Positions 8,551 to 15,939 of a stretch of DNA of 64,000 bases are shown piece after piece. The stretch comes from Polaribacter butkevichii (GTDB lineage: Bacteria; Bacteroidota; Bacteroidia; Flavobacteriales; Flavobacteriaceae): positions 2,809,001 to 2,873,000 of the forward strand of contig NZ_CP150661.1 of NCBI RefSeq assembly GCF_038024105.1, given 5' to 3'. The position numbers and the translations under genes were made by a program. Below the pieces are notes generated by a model. The model saw only the letters and a list, made by a program, of their open reading frames with translations. It was not told the origin of the DNA and ran no database searches. Numbering within the stretch: the stretch's first letter is position 1; each line of letters begins with the position of its first letter.

Positions 8551-8772
8551 ATGATAGCAAGCAATATTTTTAGACTGATTGGTAGTTTATTTACTGATTT
8601 TTTATTCCTTCCATTTAATTGGTTACGCACAAGTGTAGCACAAGCAGATTTAGGTTGGTGGATTTCTAATGCAGTAAACTGGGGGTTTCTAGTGGTTTTA
8701 TTATGTTTATTAGCATATTGGATGAAAGAATCTCTTAAATTTCAGAGAGAAGGAACTGAAGATAAAGCTTAA
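8551..8772 (+). CDS. DUF6341 family small membrane protein
   Basis: 73 residues. An amphipathic N-terminal part (FNWLRTSVAQADLGWWISNAVNW when read across) leads into one transmembrane helix (GFLVVLLCLLAYWM) and a short charged tail. The tryptophan-rich segment before the helix is typical of the flavobacterial DUF6341 family, function unknown. It is followed 9 bp later by trmB, so the two are probably co-transcribed and start from the promoter at 8522. Confidence 0.75.
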   Translation: MIASNIFRLIGSLFTDFLFLPFNWLRTSVAQADLGWWISNAVNWGFLVVLLCLLAYWMKESLKFQREGTEDKA

Positions 8773-8781
8773 AATAACAAT

Positions 8782-9453
8782 TTGGGAAGCAAAAATAAAC
8801 TAAAACGTTTCAAAGAAAATGAAACGTTTAAAAATGTCATTCAACCAACTAGAGAAGAAGTTGTAACAGATTTTTCTCATAAAGGGAAATGGCATTCTTT
8901 TTTTGGTAACAACAATCCTATTGTTGTAGAACTTGGTTGTGGTAAAGGAGAATATACCATTGCTTTGGCTAGGAAAAATCCGAATAAAAATTATATTGGT
9001 ATCGATATAAAAGGCGCTCGTTTTTGGAGAGGCGCAAAAACTGCAATAGAAGAAAATTTACCTAATGTAGCTTTTGTAAGAACTCAAATAGAATTGGTCG
9101 ATTTTATTTTTGCTGAAAATGAAGTTTCAGAAATTTGGATTACTTTCCCAGATCCACAAATAAAATATCAACGTACAAAACATAGAATGACAAATTCTAG
9201 TTTTATGAAAAAGTACCACCATATTTTAAATGAAGACGGAATTATGAACTTAAAAACAGATTCTGAATTTATGCATGGTTATACTTTAGGTTTGTTACAT
9301 GGAGAAGGGCATGAGGTTTTATATGCAAATCATACCGTGTATAAAAATGAAGGAGCTCCGAAAGAAGTTACAGAAACACAAACCTTTTACGAAAATCAAT
9401 ATTTAGAAGTAGATAAGCCAATTACCTACATTAAATTTAGATTAAAATATTAA
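8782..9453 (+). CDS. trmB: tRNA (guanosine(46)-N7)-methyltransferase
   Basis: 223 residues from a TTG start. It methylates G46 in the tRNA variable loop using S-adenosylmethionine. The SAM-binding motif VVELGCGKGEYT is near residues 47-58, WITFPDPQIKYQ mid-protein, and TETQTFYENQYL near the end; all are TrmB signatures. The TTG gives MGSKNKLKRFKENETF, the usual N terminus in this group, and there is no nearer ATG. A strong terminator follows 50 bp after the stop. Confidence 0.93.
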   Translation: MGSKNKLKRFKENETFKNVIQPTREEVVTDFSHKGKWHSFFGNNNPIVVELGCGKGEYTIALARKNPNKNYIGIDIKGARFWRGAKTAIEENLPNVAFVRTQIELVDFIFAENEVSEIWITFPDPQIKYQRTKHRMTNSSFMKKYHHILNEDGIMNLKTDSEFMHGYTLGLLHGEGHEVLYANHTVYKNEGAPKEVTETQTFYENQYLEVDKPITYIKFRLKY

Positions 9454-9504
9454 TTTTTTTTCTTCAAAAAACCTTTTTGGGTAATTTAAGGAAATCTTAG
9501 ATAT

Positions 9505-9543
9505 AAAAAACTAGTATTCATTTTAATGAGTACTAGTTTTTTT
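9505..9543 (+). terminator. Rho-independent terminator after trmB
   Basis: ACTAGTATTCATTTTAATGA then GTACTAGT with A-run before and T-run after: an 8-12 bp stem with a short loop. It closes the DUF6341 - trmB transcript and precedes the tandem repeat region. Confidence 0.85.
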
Positions 9544-9549
9544 ATGAAG

Positions 9550-10380
9550 ATTCATTAAAACGCACTACTGTCATTCCGAAGTGAGCTTTTTTAAGCGATT
9601 GAGGAATCTCATTACCATACAATTGTGAGCACTTATTTTAACTCCGTGAATCTTAGTTTTTTCTCTGCAAAATTCTGTACAATAACTTTCTTTTCATTTT
9701 TCCATTGATGAAAAACGAAACAAAAAAATCTAGACTTATTTTAAATTTCTAAAATTCTACATTTTATTTCATTCACGTGTCCAGACCACTGCGTTCTTTG
9801 GATACTTGCCATTCCATAAAACTTGAATTATTACAAAATTTAAAAGTAGGTCGGTTTTTAGATGCTGAAATCAATATTACTTATTCCTGTCAATTCAATT
9901 CTCAATATTCATTAAAACGTTCTACTGTCATTCCGATATGAGCCTTTTTAGGCGATTGAGGAATCTCATTACCAACAATTTTGAGTATTTATTTTTAACT
10001 CCCTGAACCTCTGCGTAATAAGTTTCTTTTCTTTTTTCCATTGATGAAAAACAAAACAAAAAAATCTAGACTTATTTTAAATTTCTAAAATTCTACATTT
10101 TATTCCATTCACGTGTCCAGACCACTACGTTCTTTGGACACTAGCCATTCCATAAAACTCGAATTATTACAAAATTTAAAAGTAGGTCGGTTTTTAGCTT
10201 CTGAAAATCAATATTATTTATTTCTATCATTTCTAATTATCAATATTCATTAAAAGGTTCTACGGTTATTCCGAAATGGGCATTTTTAGGCGATTGAGGA
10301 ATCTCATAGCATCACTATTGTTAATGTATACTTCTAACACTCTAAATTTCTCTGCAAAATTCTGTGTAATAATAGTATCT
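9550..10380. repeat. Tandem array of two ~350-bp repeat units plus a truncated third
   Basis: Units begin ATTCATTAAAACG at 9550 and 9907, and ATTCATTAAAAGG at 10245, so the periods are 357 and 338 bp. Each unit carries a GTCATTCCGA...GCGATTGAGGAATCTCAT module, then CCATTGATGAAAAAC, then CACGTGTCCAGACCACT and TAAAAGTAGGTCGG. The third copy stops after about 130 bp; its last shared segment, CTCTGCAAAATTCTGT, matches unit 1 and runs up to the next gene. No ORF of protein-like composition occurs. The segments also exist as separate dispersed repeats in flavobacteria, so the array looks like a duplicated composite. Confidence 0.85.
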
Positions 10381-10387
10381 TCACAAC

Positions 10388-10720
10388 GTGGAAAAAGAAG
10401 ACAATTTTTTTGATAAAGTTTACAAGGTTGCACGTTTAATTCCTTACGGAAAAGTGACCAGTTACGGAGCAATTGCAACGTATTTAGGAGCAGCAAGATC
10501 TGCAAGAATGGTAGGTTGGGCAATGAACAAAGCCCATAATTTAAACGATATTCCTGCACATAGAGTTGTAAATAGAAAAGGGTTACTAACAGGCAAGCAT
10601 CACTTTGATGGCACAAACCTGATGCAGCAATTATTAGAAAGTGAAGGAATAATTGTTATAGAAAACCAAATTCAAGATTTAGAAAACGTATTTTGGAACC
10701 CTTCAGAAGAGTTAATTTAA
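10388..10720 (+). CDS. Alkyltransferase-like protein (MGMT family, catalytic Cys absent)
   Basis: 110 residues: only the C-terminal DNA-binding half of O6-methylguanine methyltransferase. The helix-turn-helix part (YGKVTSYGAIATYLG, then SARMVGWAMN) is intact. The active-site PCHR motif reads IPAHRVVNR, so the alkyl-accepting cysteine is alanine. ATL proteins of this type bind O6-alkylguanine and recruit nucleotide excision repair; that role is known for relatives and inferred here. GTG start, giving MEKEDNFFDKVY. The truncated repeat unit ends only a few bases upstream, so its promoter may lie in repeat DNA. Confidence 0.9.
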   Translation: MEKEDNFFDKVYKVARLIPYGKVTSYGAIATYLGAARSARMVGWAMNKAHNLNDIPAHRVVNRKGLLTGKHHFDGTNLMQQLLESEGIIVIENQIQDLENVFWNPSEELI

Positions 10721-10837
10721 ACGTTTTCTTGTTGTAAATACATGATCAAATAGTAATCAAAAACCATTCTATAATTCTAACCTATCAATTCATCAATATT
10801 CACAATCTACAAACTTTCTTTTCTGAGCAGTAAGACG

Positions 10838-10845
10838 TATCTTTG
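10838..10845 (+). promoter_or_regulatory. Bacteroidetes -7 box TATCTTTG upstream of the Mrp gene
   Basis: Exact TAnnTTTG, 25 bases before the GTG start at 10871. Confidence 0.55.
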
Positions 10846-10870
10846 CTTGTAAGATTAAATATAAGAAAAC

Positions 10871-12004
10871 GTGAGTTTTAAAAAGCAAGATATATACAAC
10901 GCATTAGAAACAATTACCGCTCCCGGAGAAGGTAAAAGTTTAATAGAAAATAACAATGTTACCAACGTTGTTACTTTTGGTAATGAAGTAGAGGTAGATG
11001 TTACCATTAGTAACCCTACTTTACAAGCAAAAAAGAAGATTGAGACGGAAATTACAAAGGCAATTCAAACCAATGTAGGAGAGCATATTACGGTTAAAAT
11101 ACATGTAAAGGTAGAAAAGCCAGTAGAAAAAGCAAAACCGAATCAAATTAAAGGAAAAGCAATTCCTAATATTAAAAACATTATAGCAATTGCATCTGGT
11201 AAAGGTGGTGTTGGTAAATCTACAATTACAGCAAATACAGCTATTTCATTAGCAAAAATGGGTTTTAATGTAGGTGTTTTAGACGCAGATGTTTACGGGC
11301 CATCGCAACACATTATGTTCGATGTAGAAAAATCAAAACCACTTTCTGTACAAGTAGAAGGGCGTTCTAAAATGAAGCCTGTAGAAAATTACGGAGTTAA
11401 ATTATTGTCTTTAGGTTTTTTTACAAACCCAGATCAAGCAGTAATTTGGCGTGGACCAATGGCTTCTAAAGCCTTAAATCAATTAATTTTTGATGCAGAT
11501 TGGGGAGAATTAGACTTTTTATTAATCGATTTACCTCCAGGAACAGGAGATGTACATTTATCAATAGTACAAGCCTTACCAATTAACGGAGCAGTAGTTG
11601 TTAGTACACCACAAAACATTGCTTTAGCAGACGCTAAAAAAGGAGTTGCAATGTTTCAACAAGACAGTATTAATGTACCCGTTTTAGGAATTATCGAAAA
11701 TATGGCGTATTTTACACCAGAAGAATTACCAAATAATAAATATTATATCTTTGGTAAAGATGGCGCAAAAAATTTAGCAGAAGATATTAAAACTAAATTT
11801 TTAGGAGAAATTCCTTTAGTGCAAAGTATTAGAGAAGCTGGAGATGTTGGACATCCTGTAGCCTTACAAAACGGAACAATTTTAGAAAAATCATTTAACG
11901 ATATTACCAAAGAAATGCTTTCAGAATTGTTAAAAAGAAATGAAACTTTACCACCAACAGAAGTGGTAAGAATTACAACTATGAGTGGTTGTAGTTCTAA
12001 ATAA
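10871..12004 (+). CDS. Mrp/NBP35 family ATP-binding Fe-S cluster carrier
   Basis: 377 residues, GTG start. An N-terminal MIP18-type domain (about residues 1-85) precedes a P-loop ATPase domain with SGKGGVGKST near residue 108. Typical Mrp features follow: DADVYGPSQH, IDLPPGTGD, and a C-terminal SGCSSK that contributes cysteine. ApbC/Mrp proteins carry or insert Fe-S clusters in the cytoplasm. The CxxC of many Mrp proteins is not obvious in ENMAYFTPEE, which may reflect a lineage variant. Nine bp upstream of nifU, consistent with a shared Fe-S role. Confidence 0.92.
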   Translation: MSFKKQDIYNALETITAPGEGKSLIENNNVTNVVTFGNEVEVDVTISNPTLQAKKKIETEITKAIQTNVGEHITVKIHVKVEKPVEKAKPNQIKGKAIPNIKNIIAIASGKGGVGKSTITANTAISLAKMGFNVGVLDADVYGPSQHIMFDVEKSKPLSVQVEGRSKMKPVENYGVKLLSLGFFTNPDQAVIWRGPMASKALNQLIFDADWGELDFLLIDLPPGTGDVHLSIVQALPINGAVVVSTPQNIALADAKKGVAMFQQDSINVPVLGIIENMAYFTPEELPNNKYYIFGKDGAKNLAEDIKTKFLGEIPLVQSIREAGDVGHPVALQNGTILEKSFNDITKEMLSELLKRNETLPPTEVVRITTMSGCSSK

Positions 12005-12013
12005 ACTTGATTT

Positions 12014-12250
12014 ATGACAGCAGAAGAAACATTAAATAATGTAGAAAAAGCATTAGACGAAATTCGCCCTTTTTTAATTAGTGACGGAGGGAATATTAAG
12101 CTTTTATCAATAGAAGATTCTATTGTAAAAGTACAATTAGAAGGCGCTTGTACAGGTTGTTCTGTAAATCAAATGACGTTAAAAAACGGAGTAGAAGCTA
12201 CCATTAAAAAGTTTGCACCACAAATTACAGAAGTAATAAACGTAGCGTAA
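12014..12250 (+). CDS. NifU-type Fe-S scaffold/carrier (NFU domain)
   Basis: 78 residues, one complete NFU domain. Cys46 and Cys49 form the cluster-binding CxxC in EGACTGCSVNQM; FLISDGGNI near residue 20 is the other family signature. It holds a labile 4Fe-4S cluster and passes it to apoproteins. Operon partner of the Mrp protein. Confidence 0.94.
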   Translation: MTAEETLNNVEKALDEIRPFLISDGGNIKLLSIEDSIVKVQLEGACTGCSVNQMTLKNGVEATIKKFAPQITEVINVA

Positions 12251-12282
12251 ACTAATTAAAATATTTATAAAAATATAATTTT

Positions 12283-12366
12283 GGGCGTTACCTAAAGGTC
12301 GGGCTTTACATTATATCTTTTTGCAAAAAAAAAAGCAAAAAGGATGTCATTTCAATCCCTAACGCG
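12283..12366 (+). repeat. Structured dispersed repeat, GGGCGTTAC family (complete copy)
   Basis: Outer arms GCGTTA (12285-12290) and TAACGC (12360-12365) are complementary. Just inside the left arm is a small hairpin ACCT-AA-AGGT. The centre is a long hairpin ATCTTTTTGC/GCAAAAAGGAT. The same three-stem layout occurs at 42825 with compensating base changes. It follows nifU in sense orientation, 33 bp after the stop. Confidence 0.75.
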
Positions 12367-12377
12367 TTCAACAACAT

Positions 12378-12416
12378 AAAAAGACCTCACAAGATTTTTT
12401 CTTGTGAGGTCTTTTT
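12378..12416. terminator. Strong terminator hairpin after nifU
   Basis: AAAAAGACCTCACAAG pairs with CTTGTGAGGTCTTTTT around a T6 loop; A- and T-runs on both sides let it work in either direction. It ends the Mrp - nifU unit. Confidence 0.88.
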
Positions 12417-12422
12417 ATTTTT

Positions 12423-12447
12423 GTCATTCCTGCGAAGGCAGGAATCC
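12423..12447. repeat. Short palindromic repeat CATTCCTGCGAAGGCAGGAAT
   Basis: A small hairpin, CCTGC/GCAGG, of a type found in many flavobacterial intergenic regions. A degraded relative, ATTCCTGCGAAAGCAG, lies near 40500. Confidence 0.5.
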
Positions 12448-12492
12448 ATACTTTGTAAATTAAATTTCTTATTTTAGGTAAAAATTAGAATT

Positions 12493-12801
12493 ATGAATCA
12501 AGAAGAAAATTTGTTAGGCTTATTGTGTACATGTTGGGGTGGTTATTATCCTAATCCAGATTCTATTTTTCAATTAAGTTCAGACAGTATAATAATTTTG
12601 ACCTTTTTGTCAGTTTTAACTTCAATTATTCTTCACAATTTTTTCAACAAAACAGATTTTAAAACCTCAAATAATAGTCAAATTGAAATTATAGTAGTAA
12701 AGGAATATTCATTTGTTACTAAAACTATTGTTGTATTCTTTATTTTAATAGTAGTTTCTATGCCTATCTTCAAATTTTTAAATACAGGTTACTTCTTATA
12801 G
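12493..12801 (+). CDS. Hypothetical protein with two transmembrane segments
   Basis: 102 residues, no family recognised. A Cys/Trp-containing N terminus (GLLCTCWGGYYPNPDS) is followed by a hydrophobic span near residues 33-48, a polar stretch (KTDFKTSNNSQIEI), and a second span near 77-95. ATG start, clean stop, and codon use like the neighbours. It stands alone between the nifU terminator and the hmgA promoter. It is probably a real but lineage-restricted gene. Confidence 0.6.
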   Translation: MNQEENLLGLLCTCWGGYYPNPDSIFQLSSDSIIILTFLSVLTSIILHNFFNKTDFKTSNNSQIEIIVVKEYSFVTKTIVVFFILIVVSMPIFKFLNTGYFL

Positions 12802-12824
12802 TATTTTTTTCTGCATACATTTTG

Positions 12825-12832
12825 TATATTTG
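12825..12832 (+). promoter_or_regulatory. Bacteroidetes -7 box TATATTTG of the aromatic-catabolism block
   Basis: Exact TAnnTTTG. It lies 23 bp before an 18-codon ORF and about 170 bp before hmgA, implying a long hmgA leader if it is the operative promoter. Confidence 0.5.
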
Positions 12833-12855
12833 AATAACTAACGAAATCGATTGAG

Positions 12856-12912
12856 ATGTTTTCAGATTTACTTACATATCTAAAGTTTTTAATAAAGCGT
12901 AATCCTGAATAA
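12856..12912 (+). CDS. Possible 18-codon leader peptide upstream of hmgA
   Basis: An ATG ORF encoding MFSDLLTYLKFLIKRNPE, placed 23 bp after a -7 box and ending 92 bp before hmgA. It contains two Phe, one Tyr and four Leu. The position suggests a leader peptide, but there is no run of regulatory codons and no clear attenuator in the gap. It may be a chance ORF. Confidence 0.22.
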   Translation: MFSDLLTYLKFLIKRNPE

Positions 12913-13004
12913 AGAATTATTTGTTGTTATTCTAAACCTGTTTCAGAATCTCATTTATAAAGCTGAGACAAAAAATTAAGCAGTTCAACAATTAAACACA
13001 TTTT

Positions 13005-14162
13005 ATGCCTTTTTATCATAAGTTAGGTGCAATTCCACCCAAAAGACACACGCAATTTCGTAAAAAAGACGGAAGCTTATATTACGAGCAATTGTTTGGT
13101 ACTATTGGTTTCGACGGAATGTCTACCAATTCGTATCATGAGCACAGACCAACCATGGTTAAGCATATTGGTAAACAATATTCTGTAAAACCAAAAATTG
13201 CAAAAGCCAATAATATTCAATCCTATCGTTTTCGAGGATTTCAAGTGCCGCCAGAAAACGACTATCTAGAAAGTAGAAAAATCGTTTTAACAAATGCTGA
13301 TTGTAATATTATTTTATCGGCACCAAAAAAATCTACCACAGCATATTTTTATAAAAACACAGATGCAGATGAGGTGATTTTTATCCATAAAGGAACCGGA
13401 AAATTAAGAACGCATCTTGGTAACATCAACTTTAAATACGGAGATTACTTGGTAATTCCACGTGGAATTATTTACAAATTAGATTTCGATGATGAAAACA
13501 ACCGACTTTTTATTGTAGAATCTTACAGTCCGGTGTATACACCAAAAAGGTACAGAAATTACTTTGGTCAATTATTAGAACATGCACCTTTTTGTGAGCG
13601 AGATTTAAGAAGACCCCAAGAATTAGAAACTTATAATGAGTTAGGTGATTTTCTTATCAAAGTAAAAAAACAAGGCGAAATTATAGAAATGACCTACGCT
13701 TCGCATCCTTTTGATGTGGTGGGTTACGACGGTTATAATTTTCCGTATGCATTTTCAATTCACGATTTCGAACCCATCACAGGTCGTATTCATCAGCCGC
13801 CACCAGTGCATCAAACTTTTGAAACCAATGCCTTTGTAATTTGCAGTTTTGTACCCCGTTTGTACGATTATCATCCCAACTCAATTCCTGCGCCATACAA
13901 TCACAGTAATATAGATTCAGATGAAGTTTTGTATTATGTAGATGGCGATTTTATGAGTAGAAACGACATCGATCAAGGGCATATTTCCTTGCATCCAGCC
14001 GGAATTCCTCATGGTCCACACCCAGGCGCAACAGAACGTAGTATTGGGCATACAAAAACCGAAGAATTAGCAGTAATGGTAGATACTTTTAAACCTTTGA
14101 TGGTTACAGAAGAAGCCATGAAAATTGCCGATGAAGAGTATTATAAATCGTGGTTGGAGTAA
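13005..14162 (+). CDS. hmgA: Homogentisate 1,2-dioxygenase
   Basis: 385 residues, the short bacterial form. It opens the homogentisate ring to give maleylacetoacetate, using Fe(II) and O2. N-terminal GAIPPKRHTQFRK is typical. The C-terminal half holds PAPYNHSN, SDEVLYYVDGDFMSR and SLHPAGIPHGPHPG, which include the Fe-binding His and Glu positions of the cupin core. Cytoplasmic. hppD, which makes its substrate, is 435 bp downstream. The enzymes for maleylacetoacetate are not in this window. Confidence 0.94.
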   Translation: MPFYHKLGAIPPKRHTQFRKKDGSLYYEQLFGTIGFDGMSTNSYHEHRPTMVKHIGKQYSVKPKIAKANNIQSYRFRGFQVPPENDYLESRKIVLTNADCNIILSAPKKSTTAYFYKNTDADEVIFIHKGTGKLRTHLGNINFKYGDYLVIPRGIIYKLDFDDENNRLFIVESYSPVYTPKRYRNYFGQLLEHAPFCERDLRRPQELETYNELGDFLIKVKKQGEIIEMTYASHPFDVVGYDGYNFPYAFSIHDFEPITGRIHQPPPVHQTFETNAFVICSFVPRLYDYHPNSIPAPYNHSNIDSDEVLYYVDGDFMSRNDIDQGHISLHPAGIPHGPHPGATERSIGHTKTEELAVMVDTFKPLMVTEEAMKIADEEYYKSWLE

Positions 14163-14190
14163 ATAGAAAGGAGAAGCAAGAAAAGAGATT

Positions 14191-14549
14191 ATGACCGTTA
14201 GAAAAAGACATAATTATAAGAATTTAAAGATTTGGAAAATTGGAATCGAAATTGTAGATGATGTTTATACGATTATCGAAGATTTTCCAAAAGACGAAAA
14301 TTTGGGTTAATTTCTCAAATTAGTAGATGTTCAGTTTCTATTCCAAGTAATATTGCAGAAGGATCATCGAGAACAGATAAATCTTTTTCTCACTTTATTG
14401 ATATCGCTTTAGGTTCTTCTTTCGAGCTCGAAACTCAATTAATAATAGCTTGTAACAGAAATTATATAAATAAAGAACAATTAACAAAGATTGAAGCAAA
14501 AATTCAAGAATTTCAAAAAATGACAATGGGGTTTCAAAATAAGCTCTAA
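14191..14549 (+). pseudogene. Four-helix-bundle protein (23S rRNA intervening-sequence type), frameshifted
   Basis: The first 39 codons read MTVRKRHNYKNLKIWK... and then hit TAA at 14308. In the next frame the protein continues GLISQISRCSVSIPSNIAEG, then FSHFIDIALGSSFELETQL, to a stop at 14547-14549; these are signatures of the four-helix-bundle family. One base is missing in the A-run near 14297-14300 (GACGAAAATTTGGG, where five As would restore the frame). Either a real frameshift or a homopolymer sequencing error. It sits between hmgA and hppD, with codon use like its neighbours. Confidence 0.85.
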
Positions 14550-14596
14550 AAGTCTTTTTTCTTGTCTCTTTTTTCTTTGTTCTATAAAACATACAG

Positions 14597-15760
14597 ATGA
14601 GTAAAAAAGAAATAAAATCAGTAAACTACGGTTTAGAAAAAATATTTGAAGGAGCACAAGATTTCCTTCCACTTTTAGGAACAGATTATGTAGAGTTTTA
14701 CGTTGGTAACGCAAAACAAGCAGCACATTTTTATAAAACAGCTTTTGGTTTTCAGTCACACGCGTATCGCGGATTAGAAACGGGTTCTAAAGATTCTGTA
14801 AGTTATGTGTTAACACAAGACAAAATAAAGTTGATGCTAACAACTCCCCTTAATAGCAAATCGCCAATTAATGACCATATTGTAAAACATGGCGATGGTG
14901 TAAAAATAGTAGCACTTTGGGTAGAAGATGCAAGAAAAGCATACGAAGAAACCACAAAACGTGGCGCAAAATCTTACATGGAACCAACAGTAGAAAAAGA
15001 TGAGCACGGAGAAGTAGTGAGAGCAGGAATATATACCTACGGAGAAACCGTACACCTATTTGTAGAACGTAAAAACTATAAAGGTGCATTTTTACCAGGT
15101 TTTAAAAAATGGGAATCCGATTACAATCCGCCAACTGCGGGTTTAAAATACATAGATCACATGGTGGGTAATGTGGGGTGGAACCAAATGAATACGTGGG
15201 TGAAATTTTATGAAGATGTTATGGGGTTTGTCAATTTTTTATCTTTTGATGATAAGCAAATTCATACCGAATACTCCGCTTTAATGAGTAAGGTGATGTC
15301 TAACGGAAACGGAAGAATTAAGTTTCCGATAAATGAACCAGCAGAAGGGAAAAAAAGATCTCAAATAGAAGAATATTTAGATTTTTATGAAGGTTCTGGT
15401 GTGCAACATATTGCTGTTGCAACAGACGATATTATTAAAACAGTATCTCAATTAAAATCTAAAGGAGTCGAGTTTTTATCAACACCGCCAGAAGCCTATT
15501 ACAAAGCAGTTCCGGGTAGGTTAGAAGAACATAGCCACGAATTAAAAGAAGATATCGAAAAACTAAAAGGGTTGGGTATTATGATTGATGCCGATGAAGA
15601 AGGGTATTTATTGCAAATTTTTACCAAACCAGTAGAAGATAGGCCAACGTTGTTTTTCGAGATTATTCAGAGAATGGGAGCAAGAGGTTTTGGTGCAGGA
15701 AATTTTAAAGCCTTGTTTGAGTCTATAGAAAGAGAACAAGCAAAAAGGGGAACCTTATAA
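14597..15760 (+). CDS. hppD: 4-hydroxyphenylpyruvate dioxygenase
   Basis: 387 residues, usual length. It converts 4-hydroxyphenylpyruvate to homogentisate with Fe(II) and O2, the step before hmgA in tyrosine and phenylalanine breakdown. Two VOC-fold halves: YVEFYVGNAKQAAHFY at residue 30 onward, then the catalytic half. The metal ligands are the His of YIDHMVGNV, the His of GVQHIAVATDDI, and the Glu of LFFEIIQR. Cytoplasmic. ATG start 47 bp after the broken four-helix gene. Probably transcribed with hmgA. Confidence 0.95.
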   Translation: MSKKEIKSVNYGLEKIFEGAQDFLPLLGTDYVEFYVGNAKQAAHFYKTAFGFQSHAYRGLETGSKDSVSYVLTQDKIKLMLTTPLNSKSPINDHIVKHGDGVKIVALWVEDARKAYEETTKRGAKSYMEPTVEKDEHGEVVRAGIYTYGETVHLFVERKNYKGAFLPGFKKWESDYNPPTAGLKYIDHMVGNVGWNQMNTWVKFYEDVMGFVNFLSFDDKQIHTEYSALMSKVMSNGNGRIKFPINEPAEGKKRSQIEEYLDFYEGSGVQHIAVATDDIIKTVSQLKSKGVEFLSTPPEAYYKAVPGRLEEHSHELKEDIEKLKGLGIMIDADEEGYLLQIFTKPVEDRPTLFFEIIQRMGARGFGAGNFKALFESIEREQAKRGTL

Positions 15761-15784
15761 AAAGAGACAAAATAAAAAGGAACC

Positions 15785-15931
15785 AAGAATCAAGATTTAA
15801 GACTTTGTTTTTTGTTTTAATTAAACATCACTAGAAAGATGAAATAATCTTTATTTTTTATATTAAATTGCATCAATAATGTCCAAAAATCAAAAATTTC
15901 TTGTTTTTTGGCCCTAATTATCTTGATTCTT
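15785..15931. other. Inverted repeat bracketing the hppD-kynA gap
   Basis: AAGAATCAAGAT (15785-15796) and ATCTTGATTCTT (15920-15931) are perfect 12-bp complements about 120 bp apart, ending 8 bp before the kynA ATG. They could fold the whole gap into a long-range stem, or be the ends of a decayed repeat element. No ORF lies between. Confidence 0.5.
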
Positions 15932-15939
15932 AAAAAAAA

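Noticed and set aside
9550..10380. Insertion sequence or integrated element
   Set aside because: No transposase or integrase frame, no terminal inverted repeats bounding the array, no target-site duplication seen.
14395..14759. Minus-strand open frames over the broken four-helix gene and hppD start
   Set aside because: The plus-strand pseudogene and hppD explain the region; the antisense frames are Phe/Leu/Lys-rich low-complexity.
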